DNA of 38,966 bases from an uncultured Vogesella sp. (GCA_946479405.1 CAMLGD010000004.1:1-38966); one strand, 5' to 3'. Positions 30,153-38,474 are shown, counted from the stretch's first letter. Program-made: numbers and translations. The notes: generated from the letters alone by a model not told the origin.

Positions 30153-31220
30153 TTAGCTGGCGGCCTTGATGCGGTCCAGTACCTTGCCGTCGATTTCCTC
30201 CAGCCCGGCCGGGATAGCCGGGTACCACTTGATGTTCTTCATCGCCGCAGGCGGGAAGGATTCCGCCAGCTGTTTCTTCATCTGCGCGTCCATGAAGTTC
30301 TCGGCGCCTTTCACCGCGGTGAAGCTACCGGCGGACTTGGCCACCTGGGCAGCGATTTCCGGACGGGTGATGAAGTTGATCCACTTGTAGGCGGCATCCA
30401 GGTTCTTGGCCTTGGCCGGGATGGCGAAGGTATCCACCCAGCCCAGCGCGCCGGACTTCGGTGCCACGAACTTCAGCGTCGGGTTTTCGCTGTTCAGCTT
30501 CCAGCCACCGGCATCCCACATCTGCGCGGCCACCACTTCACCATTGCGGATGTCGTTCAGCAGCTGATCCTTGCTTTCCCAGAAGTACTTGAGGTTTTTC
30601 TTGCAGCTGATCAGCTTGTTGCCGGCCGCGGTCATGATCGCCTCGTATTCCTTGGCGTTGGCGTAGGCCTTGAACGGATCCTTGCCCATGGCGAAAGCCT
30701 GGCCGATCAGGGTTGGCCGCTTCAGGCGCACCGCGGTCTTGCCGGCATATTGCGGGCTGCACAGGTCGCCGTAGTCGGCGGCCTTGCTCTTGGCGGAGTT
30801 CAGTACCAGGCCATCGGTACCCCAGAACAGCGGCAGGCCGTATACCTTGCCGTCCAGCGCGGTGACTTTCTGGGTGGCGGCCAGCATCGACGGGATGAAG
30901 TTGGCGGTTTTTACCTTGGACAGGTCGATCGGGCGGTAGATGCCGAACTCGCGTGCCGGGCCGGTGATGCGGTCCTGGCTGGGGTTGGCCAGATCGAAGC
31001 CGGCACCACCGGTAGCGCGCAGCTTGGAGATCATTTCTTCGTTGTTGGACAGGGTGACTTCAACGGTAATGCCGGTTTCCTTCTTGAACTGGTCGACTAC
31101 CGACTGCGGCGCGTAGTCGGCCCAGGTCAACAGGCGCAGCACGGAGTCGGCTGCATTGGCATTCAGGGCACATGCCACCAGCAGTGCGCCGGCGGACAAT
31201 TTCGAAGCTTGCTTGAACAT
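30153..31220 (-). CDS. Polyamine-type periplasmic binding protein (PotD/PotF-like)
   Basis: A 355-residue periplasmic solute receptor. The signal peptide ends at ...LNANA, before ADSVLRLLTWADYAPQSVVD. The LTWADY segment is the polyamine-binding family's first strand, and LFWGTDGLVLN and WVDTFAIPAKAKNLDAAYKWINF are further family signatures. The Pot family binds putrescine or spermidine; ligand identity cannot be fixed here. The first gene of the importer operon, it has GGGAG nine bases before the ATG and a promoter about 120 bases upstream. A GC-rich near-copy of the dispersed repeat is at 30711-30720. Confidence 0.92.
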   Translation of the reverse strand: MFKQASKLSAGALLVACALNANAADSVLRLLTWADYAPQSVVDQFKKETGITVEVTLSNNEEMISKLRATGGAGFDLANPSQDRITGPAREFGIYRPIDLSKVKTANFIPSMLAATQKVTALDGKVYGLPLFWGTDGLVLNSAKSKAADYGDLCSPQYAGKTAVRLKRPTLIGQAFAMGKDPFKAYANAKEYEAIMTAAGNKLISCKKNLKYFWESKDQLLNDIRNGEVVAAQMWDAGGWKLNSENPTLKFVAPKSGALGWVDTFAIPAKAKNLDAAYKWINFITRPEIAAQVAKSAGSFTAVKGAENFMDAQMKKQLAESFPPAAMKNIKWYPAIPAGLEEIDGKVLDRIKAAS

Positions 31221-31339
31221 GTATTGCCACTCCCTCGTGTATGGATGGACAACTGCACAGCCACCGGTGGTGACCGTGAATCCGCCGACCGCGCCTGCCG
31301 TTGTGGCAGTGCTACGGCCACCGGGCCAGCACCAGAGAA

Positions 31340-31368
31340 TATATAGGCCATGTTACGTGCATGTTTAA
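31340..31368 (-). promoter_or_regulatory. Candidate sigma-70 promoter of the polyamine importer operon
   Basis: On the minus strand TTAAAC (-35), a 17-base spacer and TATATA (-10), in an AT-rich stretch. This predicts a 5' leader of about 110 bases ahead of the binding-protein ATG. Confidence 0.55.
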
Positions 31369-31431
31369 TAAAAATTTCAGATGTTGGTTTTTTGAGTGTT
31401 TCCTGTATGTTTTCTTACAACAGTCGCGCGC

Positions 31432-32406
31432 TCAGCCGGCATGCCCTTCCGCCGCCACCGGCTCCGGCCGCACCCGCAGCGCCCACAGCACGCCAGCCAC
31501 CAGCAAAGCCACGCCCAGCAAGGTAAGCGGCAGCGGTGCCTCGCCGCGCCACGCGAAGGCGTAAGCCAGTGCGGCCAACGTTTCGAACACGATCAGCTGC
31601 CCCACCAGCGCGGTGGGCAGCCGCTGGCTGGCCTCATTCCAGCACAGCGTGCCCAGCCACGATGCCAGCAGGCCGATGATGGCCATCAGGCCAAGAAAAC
31701 GGGCCGGCTGCGGCCCCAGCGGCATGGCGAAATCGCTACCGCCGAGGCTGCTGCCCAGCCACAGCAGCGCGAAGCCAGCCAGCGCCAGCGGCAGCGTGGC
31801 CACCCCTTGCGCCGTGGCCCAGGTGCGCGGGCTACGCCCGGGGTGATCGCGCAGCCAGTCGGCATTGCGCAGCGGGTACCAGGTCCAGCACGCCACTGCC
31901 AGGCAGGCCAGCACCGCACCGCCCAGGTAGCGCCCCAGGTCGGCATTGCTATCGCGGCGCAGCGCGTCCAGCTCCACACTGTTGACGCAACCGATGCCGA
32001 TGGCGATCAGCAGCAGCGACGGCAGCAGCCGCAACCATGGCAGACGGCCATCACGGCGGTGGTCGCGCAGGTTGGCACAGATGGCAATCACCACCGGCAG
32101 CGTGCCGATCAGCATGGTGGGCAACGGCCCGCCGGCACGCTGGATGGCACTAGCCAGGCATAGGTAGTACAGCAGGTTGCCGATGGCGGCGAGCTTCAGC
32201 GCCTCCAGCCAGTCACTGCGTGTCAGCTGCCGCAGTGCAGCGCGGTCGAACCACGCCAGCGGGATGGCAATGCAGCCAAACGCCAGATAGCGCCCCACCG
32301 ACAGCAACGCGGCCGGATACTCCGGCAACATCTGCGGCGCCAGGAACACCAGCCCCCACATCAAGCCCGCCACCAAGGCGTACAACACCCCTGCCAACAT
32401 GTGCAT
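31432..32406 (-). CDS. DMT-superfamily transporter (EamA family)
   Basis: A 324-residue inner-membrane protein with about ten hydrophobic segments in two EamA-type repeats (about 5-150 and 165-310). Typical features are GLMWGLVFLAPQML at the first helix and SQRLPTALVGQLIVFETL before the last helices. EamA proteins export amino acids or other small metabolites; the substrate here is unknown. It lies 88 bases after an AraC regulator on the same strand, an arrangement common for transporter-regulator pairs. An exact 13-mer repeat copy (31570-31582) encodes TLAA. Confidence 0.88.
   Translation of the reverse strand: MHMLAGVLYALVAGLMWGLVFLAPQMLPEYPAALLSVGRYLAFGCIAIPLAWFDRAALRQLTRSDWLEALKLAAIGNLLYYLCLASAIQRAGGPLPTMLIGTLPVVIAICANLRDHRRDGRLPWLRLLPSLLLIAIGIGCVNSVELDALRRDSNADLGRYLGGAVLACLAVACWTWYPLRNADWLRDHPGRSPRTWATAQGVATLPLALAGFALLWLGSSLGGSDFAMPLGPQPARFLGLMAIIGLLASWLGTLCWNEASQRLPTALVGQLIVFETLAALAYAFAWRGEAPLPLTLLGVALLVAGVLWALRVRPEPVAAEGHAG
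31570..31582 (+). repeat. Exact copy of dispersed 13-mer inside the EamA gene
   Basis: G variant. The coding strand encodes TLAA. Confidence 0.85.
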
Positions 32407-32432
32407 CTCTCCGCATGATTTGGCCGCAGTGT

Positions 32433-32444
32433 AGGTTGGCCGCA
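32433..32444 (-). repeat. 12-of-13 copy of the repeat between the AraC and EamA genes
   Basis: AGGTTGGCCGCA, preceded by T instead of A. Intergenic. Confidence 0.65.
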
Positions 32445-32494
32445 GGCGGCGGTCTTGTACCAGATTGCGATAAGCGGCGCGGCGGCGCCTGCGA

Positions 32495-33361
32495 CTAGCG
32501 CAGGCCCAGCTGCTGCTGGTAGCGCGCCGGGGTGACGCCGTAGCGGTTCACGAAGCTGCGGGTGAGATGAGACTGGTCGGTAAGACCGGCGGCGGCGGCC
32601 ACCTGCGCCGGCGGCATGCCGGTGGCCAGCAGGCGCTTGGCCTCGAACAGCCGCAGCGCCATCAGCATCTGCTGCGGCGTGGCGTGGTACTGCGCACGGA
32701 AGCGGCGCAGGAAGTGATACGAGCTAAGCCCGGCCACCGCGGCCAACTGCTCCAGCGTCAGGCGCTCGGCCAGGTGGGCGCGCAGGTAATCCACCACCGC
32801 GCTCAGCCGCACATCGGCCTGCGGCCGCGCCGGGCGCGGCACCCGCGCCAGCGGGCGGAACTCGGCCAGCAGCTCGTACAGCTGGCTATCGAACGCCAGC
32901 GGCTCGTCCGCCTGCCACAGCGCCGCCAGCCGCAGCCCCACGCGGCGGGCGATGGCCGGGTCGTGGCGCACCGCGTCGTCGAACCACCAGCCGTCCTCGC
33001 CGGTGATGCGCGCCACCGTTGCCGGATCAATGTAGAGCATTCTGTAGCGCCAGCCGTGCTCGGTTTCGGCGCGGCCGGTGTGCAGCTCGTCCGGGTTCAT
33101 CATCACCACCGAACCGGGCGCCGCCAGATGCTCGCTGCCGCTGTAGCGGAAGCGCTCCACCCCGCTTTCGATCGCCCCGAGGCCAAATGCCTCGTGGGTG
33201 TGCGGCTCAAAGGCATAGCGCACGATGTGGGCACGGTACAGCTCCACCCCCGGCAACGGCTGGCAGAATTCGGCGTTGTCCGCCGGATGCTCGAACGCCT
33301 GCGGCACGCCGGCCAGTGGTAGCGGCGCGACGGGAGACGTGGTCGGCAAAAGGCAGGTCAT
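32495..33361 (-). CDS. AraC-family transcriptional regulator
   Basis: A 288-residue regulator. An N-terminal cupin-like sensing domain (about 30-110; HTHEAFGLGAIESGVERFRY) is followed by the AraC DNA-binding region with two helix-turn-helix units (about 190-285): LTLEQLAAVAGLSSYHFLRRFRAQ, then PPAQVAAAAGLTDQSHLTRSF and GVTPARYQQQLG. The start at 33361 (MTCLLPTTSP) was chosen because the in-frame extension upstream looks non-coding. It is the probable regulator of the adjacent EamA exporter, in the way other AraC proteins regulate amino-acid exporters. The effector is unknown. Confidence 0.9.
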   Translation of the reverse strand: MTCLLPTTSPVAPLPLAGVPQAFEHPADNAEFCQPLPGVELYRAHIVRYAFEPHTHEAFGLGAIESGVERFRYSGSEHLAAPGSVVMMNPDELHTGRAETEHGWRYRMLYIDPATVARITGEDGWWFDDAVRHDPAIARRVGLRLAALWQADEPLAFDSQLYELLAEFRPLARVPRPARPQADVRLSAVVDYLRAHLAERLTLEQLAAVAGLSSYHFLRRFRAQYHATPQQMLMALRLFEAKRLLATGMPPAQVAAAAGLTDQSHLTRSFVNRYGVTPARYQQQLGLR

Positions 33362-33544
33362 GGCAACGGCTAGGCAAGTGGGGATAATGCGATTGTGGCA
33401 GAAAACCCCCGTCACGGCAGCGGGAACCCGGCCGCCGCCAGCGGGTCTGTGCTGCACCACTTGCCCGCGTGACGGTAATCAAGGCCGCGCTGCGCGCCAG
33501 CCTGCTACCGTTAGCCCGCCCATGTTTTCTTTCAGGAGTACGCC

Positions 33545-33979
33545 ATGAAACGCCTGCCCCGCCTGCTGTTCGCGCTGGCCGTGATCAGCCCGCAAGTCTT
33601 TGCCGCCGCCATGCCGGTCACACTGTACAAAAGCCCCACTTGTGGCTGCTGTGAAGCCTATGTCAGCTATCTCAACAGCAACGGTTTCAAGGTCAACGCC
33701 ATCAACCGCAACGATATGGACACGGTAAAAACGCAGTACAAGGTCGGCAAGCTGGAAAGCTGCCACACCACGCTGATCGGCGGCTACGTAGTGGAAGGCC
33801 ACGTACCGGTGGCGGCGATCCGCAAGCTGCTGCGCGACAAGCCGGACATCGTCGGCATCAGCGCGCCGGGCATGCCGGCTAATTCGCCGGGTATGGGCGA
33901 GATGAAGCCGGGCACGCTCACCATCTATGCACTGACGCGGCAGCTAAACGCCAAGCCGGTGGTGTTCTCGGTGGAATAA
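33545..33979 (+). CDS. DUF411 periplasmic metal-binding protein
   Basis: A 144-residue protein with a signal peptide ending near ...PQVFA. The mature part starts with the DUF411 signature YKSPTCGCCEAYVSYL (CxCC motif) and continues with LESCHTTLIGGYVVEGHVPV and GISAPGMPANSPGMGEMKPG. DUF411 proteins are usually found with copper or silver resistance genes and are thought to bind copper through the cysteines and methionines; the exact role is unproven. AGGAG lies five bases before the ATG. No copper pump or sensor gene is nearby, so it stands alone, ending in a palindrome of two repeat copies. Confidence 0.9.
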   Translation: MKRLPRLLFALAVISPQVFAAAMPVTLYKSPTCGCCEAYVSYLNSNGFKVNAINRNDMDTVKTQYKVGKLESCHTTLIGGYVVEGHVPVAAIRKLLRDKPDIVGISAPGMPANSPGMGEMKPGTLTIYALTRQLNAKPVVFSVE

Positions 33980-33982
33980 AGC

Positions 33983-34014
33983 CACAAGGTTGGCCGCATG
34001 CGGCCAACCTTGTG
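33983..34014. terminator. 32-base perfect palindrome of two 13-mer repeat copies
   Basis: Exact minus (33986-33998) and plus (33999-34011) copies abut and the palindrome extends three bases on each side (CAC / GTG). It follows the DUF411 stop codon by three bases. There is no T-run on the plus strand. Confidence 0.85.
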
Positions 34015-34019
34015 CCATG

Positions 34020-34047
34020 AAAAAAGCCTGCCACGGACGTGGCAGGC
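34020..34047 (-). terminator. Rho-independent terminator after the amino-acid binding protein gene
   Basis: A perfect 9-bp stem GCCTGCCAC / GTGGCAGGC with a 4-base loop, followed on the minus strand by six T. Confidence 0.88.
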
Positions 34048-34074
34048 AACAGGCAAACCGGACTGCGGAGCAAA

Positions 34075-34833
34075 TCAGTCTTCCAGCAGACCATCCAGAT
34101 TGTGTTTCTTCAGCAGCGCCGCGTATTCGCCGCTGCTCTTCACCTGATCGATCGCCTTGTTGAAGCGCTCTTTCAGCGTGCCATCGCTCTTGCGCAGCGC
34201 TACCGCCACGCCCTCGCCCAGCACCTTGTCCTTGCGCCCGTCGAACACCGGACCGGTGAAGGCGAACGCCTTGCCGTTGGCGGTATCCAGGAAGCCCTTC
34301 TGCAGCTGCACGGTGTTGCCGAAGGTGAAGTCGGCGCGGCCGGAAGTCAGCTCCAGCATCGGGTCCTGCGCATTGACGTAGCGCTTGACGGTGGCCGCCT
34401 TGAAGTACTGGCTGACATAGCTGTCCTGCGGGGTGCCGGTCTGCACCGCAATCACCTTGCCCTTCAGGTCGGCCGACAGCTGCGCCCCTTTGCGACCGAC
34501 AAAGCGGTTCTGCATCAGGTAGTACACCTTGCTGAAGTCCACCACCTGGTGGCGCTTGTCGGTGATGTTCATCGACGACATGATCGCGTCGTATTTCTTG
34601 GCCTGCAGACCGGGAATCAGGCCGTCCCACGGCTGGTTGATCACTTCGCACGGCGTCTGCATCGCCTTGCACACGGCGTAGGCGAAGTCCACCTCGAAGC
34701 CGGCCACCTTGCCGGCGGCATCGACGAACTCGAACGGCGGGTAGGTTGCGTCGGTGGCGATCAGCAGCTTGTCGGCAGCCTGGACGAACAGCGGGGACAG
34801 CAGCAGTGCAGCGAATGCGATCTTGCGTTTCAT
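34075..34833 (-). CDS. Family 3 periplasmic amino-acid-binding protein
   Basis: A 252-residue periplasmic receptor of the polar amino-acid (SBP_bac_3) family. The signal peptide ends at ...LFVQA before ADKLLIATDATYPPFEFVD, the family's opening strand. GFEVDFAYAVCKAMQTPCE and MSSMNITDKRHQVVDFSKVYY are further signatures of lysine/arginine/ornithine-type receptors. AAGGAG upstream of the ATG at 34833 supports the start. No permease or ATPase gene is adjacent, so it must share a transporter encoded elsewhere. It lies 29 bases after the omega-amidase-like gene and may be the last gene of that operon; a strong terminator follows. Confidence 0.92.
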   Translation of the reverse strand: MKRKIAFAALLLSPLFVQAADKLLIATDATYPPFEFVDAAGKVAGFEVDFAYAVCKAMQTPCEVINQPWDGLIPGLQAKKYDAIMSSMNITDKRHQVVDFSKVYYLMQNRFVGRKGAQLSADLKGKVIAVQTGTPQDSYVSQYFKAATVKRYVNAQDPMLELTSGRADFTFGNTVQLQKGFLDTANGKAFAFTGPVFDGRKDKVLGEGVAVALRKSDGTLKERFNKAIDQVKSSGEYAALLKKHNLDGLLED

Positions 34834-34862
34834 GTGATTCTCCTTTGAAGACATGTTTGTTA

Positions 34863-35675
34863 TCAGCTGTTGATGCGACGGTGTTGCAGCGCCGGCAGGC
34901 GCGTGCGCCAGGTCTGTTGCCTGTCTAGATCCAGTGTGGCCAGCGCAATGCCCTCGCCCTCGTCGTGGCAGGCCAGCACCTGCCCCCACGGGTCGATGAT
35001 CATGCTGTGGCCGAATGTGCGTTTGCCGCCCGGATGCACGCCGCCCTGCCCGGGGGCAATGACAAAGGCGAGGTTTTCCACCGCGCGCGCGCGCAGCAAC
35101 AGCTCCCAGTGTGCCTGCCCGGTGGTGTGGGTAAAGGCGGCCGGGGCGGTGATGATCGCCGGCGCCGGACCGTGGCGATACAACTCGGGGAAGCGCAGGT
35201 CGTAGCACACCGACAGCCGCATGCTGCCCCACGGCGTGTCGGCGCTGGTGACCTCGCTGCCCGGCTGCATGGTGTCGGCCTCGGCGTAGCGCTCCTTGCC
35301 ATCGTCAAAGCCGAACAGGTGAATCTTGTCGTAGCGCGCCGCGCACTGCCCTTGTGGGTTGAACAGCAGGCTGCTGTTGCAGAAGCGCTGCGGCTGGCTG
35401 CCCGCCAGCGGCAGGGTGCCGGCCAGCAGCCAGATGCCATGCCGTGCGGCCAACGCTGCCATTCGCTGCTGCAGCGGGCCGGCGCCGAACGGCTCGGTGA
35501 TGGCCAGCCGCGCCTGCTCGTCGGCCGGCATCAGGTAGAAGTATTCCGGCAGCGCCACCAGCTGTGCACCTTGCGCGGCTGCCTCAGCCACCAGCGCCTC
35601 GGCGCGGTCCAGGTTGGCCGCCAGATCGTTGCCGGACACCATCTGGATGGCGGCGGCGGTAAAGGCCTGACTCAT
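34863..35675 (-). CDS. Carbon-nitrogen hydrolase, omega-amidase/Nit-like
   Basis: A 270-residue nitrilase-superfamily amidase. The catalytic triad is visible: E44 (VALPEYFY), K117 (YDKIHLFGFDD) and C157 (LSVCYDLRFPELYR). The sequence around the triad fits the Nit branch, which holds omega-amidases and deaminated-glutathione amidases, enzymes that repair or recycle alpha-keto-acid amides. The start at 35675 lies 10 bases after the YbdL-like aminotransferase stop. That pairing suggests the transaminase produces an alpha-ketoglutaramate-type product which this enzyme hydrolyses, as described for glutamine transaminase/omega-amidase pairs in methionine salvage. The exact substrate is inferred. 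Confidence 0.88.
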   Translation of the reverse strand: MSQAFTAAAIQMVSGNDLAANLDRAEALVAEAAAQGAQLVALPEYFYLMPADEQARLAITEPFGAGPLQQRMAALAARHGIWLLAGTLPLAGSQPQRFCNSSLLFNPQGQCAARYDKIHLFGFDDGKERYAEADTMQPGSEVTSADTPWGSMRLSVCYDLRFPELYRHGPAPAIITAPAAFTHTTGQAHWELLLRARAVENLAFVIAPGQGGVHPGGKRTFGHSMIIDPWGQVLACHDEGEGIALATLDLDRQQTWRTRLPALQHRRINS

Positions 35676-35685
35676 GCGGCGCTCC

Positions 35686-36840
35686 TCAGATGCGGCACAG
35701 GCGCTCGGCGCCGGCCAGCAGGGTGGCATCGTCCTTGGCGAACGACAGACGGATCACGCGCTGGTCGGTGCCGTCGCGGTAGAACGCCGACACCGGGATG
35801 GTGGCCACGCCGTGCTCCACGATCAGCCGCTGCACGAAGCGGCTGTCGCTCTCGTCCGACAGGTGGGCGAAGCTGGCCAGCAGGAAGAAGCTGCCGCGGC
35901 TGGGAATCAGCTTGAGCGGCGAATCTGCCAGCGCGCTGCTGAGCAGGTCGCGCTTTTGCTGGTAGAAGGCGGACAGGCCGAGGTAGTGCTGCGGTTCGGC
36001 CATCAGCTTGGCCAGCGCGTACTGCATCGGGGTGTCGGCGGCGAACATGGCGAACTGGTGCACCTTGCGGATTTCGTCCATCAGCGCCTGCGGTGCCAGG
36101 CAGTAGCCGACGCGCCAGCCGGTGACGTGGAAGGTCTTGCCAAACGAGGTCACCACCACCGAGCGTGCGGCCAACCTTGGGTGGCGGCTCATGCTGTGGT
36201 GCAGCTCGCCGTCGAACACCACGTGCTCGTACACCTCGTCGGACAGCACCACGATGTCGGTGCCGTCGGTGATGGTCTCCAGCCGTGCCACGTCGGCGGC
36301 GGACAGCACAGTGCCGGTGGGGTTGTGCGGGGTGTTGAGCAGGATCATGCGGGTACGCGGGGTGATACGCGCCGCCACTTCATCCCACGGGATGGCGAAT
36401 TCCGGCGCCGCCAGCTTGATCACCACCGGGGTGGCACCCTGCAACTCGATCATCGGGATGTAGCTGTCGAAGGCCGGCTCGAACACGATCACCTCGTCGC
36501 CCTCATGCACCAGCGCCGTTACCGCCGAGAACAGCGCCTCGCTGGCGCTGGCCATTACGGTAACTTCGCTGTCCACGTCGTAACGTTGGCCGTACAGCGC
36601 TTCCACCTTGTCGACGATGGCCTGGCGCAGCGCCGGCAGGCCGCTCATCGGCGCGTACTGGTTGTGGCCGGCCTGCATCGCCTCGTGGGCATGGCGGATC
36701 AGCTCGGCACTGCACGGGAAATTGGGCGCACCCTGCGACAGATTGATGGCCTGGTGCTTGGCGGCCAGCTGGCCAATCACGGTGAAGATGGTGGTGCCGA
36801 CGTGGGGCAGCTTGGAACGTTGGGCAATCGGGGTGTGCAT
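35686..36840 (-). CDS. Class I/II aminotransferase, YbdL-like (methionine/aromatic preferring)
   Basis: A 384-residue PLP-dependent aminotransferase. The PLP lysine is K235 (SSFGKTFHVTGWRVGY). LSQGAPNFPC, NQYAPMSGLPALRQAI, LNTPHNPTGTVLS and SDEVYEHVVFDG are class I/II signatures. The whole protein aligns closely in my reading with E. coli YbdL, which prefers methionine and aromatic amino acids. It heads an operon with an omega-amidase-like hydrolase and an amino-acid-binding protein and is divergent from a LysR regulator 113 bases away. An exact 13-mer repeat copy (36166-36178) encodes RLAA. Confidence 0.92.
   Translation of the reverse strand: MHTPIAQRSKLPHVGTTIFTVIGQLAAKHQAINLSQGAPNFPCSAELIRHAHEAMQAGHNQYAPMSGLPALRQAIVDKVEALYGQRYDVDSEVTVMASASEALFSAVTALVHEGDEVIVFEPAFDSYIPMIELQGATPVVIKLAAPEFAIPWDEVAARITPRTRMILLNTPHNPTGTVLSAADVARLETITDGTDIVVLSDEVYEHVVFDGELHHSMSRHPRLAARSVVVTSFGKTFHVTGWRVGYCLAPQALMDEIRKVHQFAMFAADTPMQYALAKLMAEPQHYLGLSAFYQQKRDLLSSALADSPLKLIPSRGSFFLLASFAHLSDESDSRFVQRLIVEHGVATIPVSAFYRDGTDQRVIRLSFAKDDATLLAGAERLCRI
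36166..36178 (+). repeat. Exact copy of dispersed 13-mer inside the aminotransferase gene
   Basis: C variant. The coding strand encodes RLAA. Confidence 0.85.
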
Positions 36841-36919
36841 GATGTCTCGCCGTGGTGTGGTGTTGTTGCGCTATTCAACGCCATCGCCCCTTGTGCGACA
36901 AACGATTTATCGGCATGTT

Positions 36920-36942
36920 ATGGCTGAGAAAAATTCAGTCAT
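36920..36942. promoter_or_regulatory. Candidate LysR operator in the divergent aminotransferase / lysR gap
   Basis: Dyad ATGGCTGA-N7-TCAGTCAT (7 of 8 positions symmetric), 11 bases before the LysR start, in the space shared by both divergent genes. Size and position fit a LysR-type site. Confidence 0.45.
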
Positions 36943-36953
36943 GGGATGCATGC

Positions 36954-37856
36954 ATGCCGCGCAAGACCCCCCCCCTGTACGCGCTGTCGGTGTTCGAAGC
37001 CGCCGCCCGCCACCAGAGCTTTACCCGTGCCGCCAACGAGCTGTGCCTGACCCAGGGCGCGGTGAGCAAGCAGGTGGCACAGCTGGAAGCGCATCTGGGC
37101 TACCCGCTGTTCCACCGCTATGCGCGCAGCCTGCGCTTGTCCGCCCAGGGCGAGCTGCTGCTGGGCCATGTGCAGCGTGGTTTCCAGGTGCTGGAGCAAG
37201 GCATGGATGCGGCAGCGGCACTGACTTCGCCGATCCGCATCAAGGCGCCCAGCTGCGTGGTGCGCTGGCTGCTGCCGGCACTGCGCGACTTTGCCGCGCA
37301 ATCGCCGGACATCCCGGTGCAGCTGGCCGGCGTGCATGAGCACGCGGTGAACTTTGCGCAGGAGGACGTGGATCTGGCTATCGTCTACAAGCCGCTGGGG
37401 GCGCTAAGTGACAATGAACAGCTGCTGTTCGAAGAGGTAATGACGCCGGTGATCTCGCCGCGACTACTGCGCCAGATAGACCGCCAGCTAACGCAGGAAA
37501 GCGACCTGGCCCACTACCCGCTGCTGCACCCTTCGCACGACAAGCGAGACTGGCGACAGTGGCTGGCTTTCCGTGGCGCCACGGCAGTGGATTATCGCAG
37601 TGGCACGGTATTCGACACCCTGGATCAGGCGATGAACGCCGCGTTGCAAGGCTACGGCATTACCCTGGGCGATATCACCCTGCTGGCACGCGAGCTGGCG
37701 GAGGGCGAGGTGGTGGCGCCGTTCTCGCCACCGTGGCACAGCGGTTACGCCTATGCGCTGGCCAGCAAGCCGGACGAGGCCCGCCCGGCGCTGCACAGCG
37801 TGCGTAACTGGCTGCTGGCGCAATGCCGACAATCAGCCAGCATCAGCAGTAGTTAA
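36954..37856 (+). CDS. LysR-family transcriptional regulator (GcvA-like)
   Basis: A 300-residue regulator. The N-terminal winged helix (about 6-65; LSVFEAAARHQSFTRAANEL then LTQGAVSKQVAQLEAHLG) is typical of the GcvA/LysR group. The effector-binding domain (about 90-290) has the two-lobe pattern, with IRIKAPSCVVRWLLPALRDF opening it. The start at 36954 (MPRKTPPLYALS) is the nearest ATG before the domain; the open frame extends to 36852, but the extension is cysteine-rich and unlikely. It is divergent from the aminotransferase operon, the usual place for a LysR regulator's target, and a dyad lies between. A palindrome of two repeat copies follows the stop codon. Confidence 0.9.
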   Translation: MPRKTPPLYALSVFEAAARHQSFTRAANELCLTQGAVSKQVAQLEAHLGYPLFHRYARSLRLSAQGELLLGHVQRGFQVLEQGMDAAAALTSPIRIKAPSCVVRWLLPALRDFAAQSPDIPVQLAGVHEHAVNFAQEDVDLAIVYKPLGALSDNEQLLFEEVMTPVISPRLLRQIDRQLTQESDLAHYPLLHPSHDKRDWRQWLAFRGATAVDYRSGTVFDTLDQAMNAALQGYGITLGDITLLARELAEGEVVAPFSPPWHSGYAYALASKPDEARPALHSVRNWLLAQCRQSASISSS

Positions 37857-37861
37857 CGCTA

Positions 37862-37885
37862 GCTGCGGCCAACGTTGGCCGCAGC
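37862..37885. repeat. Overlapping inverted pair of the 13-mer repeat after the lysR gene
   Basis: A perfect palindrome of 24 bases centred on ACGT. Both the plus copy (37864-37876) and the minus copy (37871-37883) are exact and share AACGTT. It starts five bases after the lysR stop codon. Confidence 0.88.
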
Positions 37886-37892
37886 AGAAACG

Positions 37893-37919
37893 ACAACACC
37901 GGCACGCGGCCGGTGTTGT
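37893..37919. terminator. Bidirectional terminator between lysR and proQ-like genes
   Basis: An 11-bp perfect stem ACAACACCGGC / GCCGGTGTTGT with a 5-base loop lies between convergent genes. The short T and A tracts are part of the stem. Confidence 0.7.
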
Positions 37920-37936
37920 TGCCAAGCCTGACAGGC

Positions 37937-38396
37937 TTATTCGGCGCTGGTTTCGCTGGCAGTGTCGGCAACCGGAGCGTCGGCTGCCGGAGCATCCATC
38001 ACCGGCGCGGCCGCCACTTTCGGCGCAACCTTGTCGGCGCGTGCCTGACACATACGCTCGGCAGCTGCCTTTTCTTCGGCCGTTACCTCGCCTACCGCTT
38101 TCAGCGCCAGATCAAAACGCTTGCCGCCACGGGCCAGCGCCTTCAGATAGCGCTGACGACGGCAGTGGTTGGCCAGTACACGCGATACCAGCTGGGCATC
38201 GAACTGCGGCAGTGCGGCGATCAGCACTTCGTGGATGCCCAGCGCCAGCGGGCGGAACTGCTTGAACACGTCGTACTTGGCGTACACGTGGGCGGCAATC
38301 ATTTCGGTCTGGCTTTTCTTGCTCAGACTCTGTACCGCATTCTTCAGCGCTGCACCCAGCGCGGTTTCGTTAGCCACTTTAGCTTTGTCTTTCATG
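37937..38396 (-). CDS. proQ: ProQ/FinO-domain RNA chaperone
   Basis: A 152-residue protein with a FinO/ProQ RNA-binding domain at about 40-115: FRPLALGIHEVLIAALPQFD, then HCRRQRYLKALARGGKRFDL. In Neisseria the small minimal ProQ (NMB1681 type) has this same domain with little else and binds structured RNAs, affecting sRNA-mRNA pairs. Here a short basic N-terminus and an Ala/Pro/Asp-rich, probably disordered tail flank the domain. The ATG at 38396 was chosen; an in-frame ATG at 38419 would add eight residues. Neither has a strong ribosome site. An extended -10 (TGGTATACAAT) lies about 80 bases upstream. Confidence 0.85.
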
Positions 38397-38474
38397 GAAT
38401 TCTTCACAGGGTTATGCAAACCTGACCCTGAGACGAAGCACAGGTTCTGTTAGCTGACAACATTCGCGCGGGAT

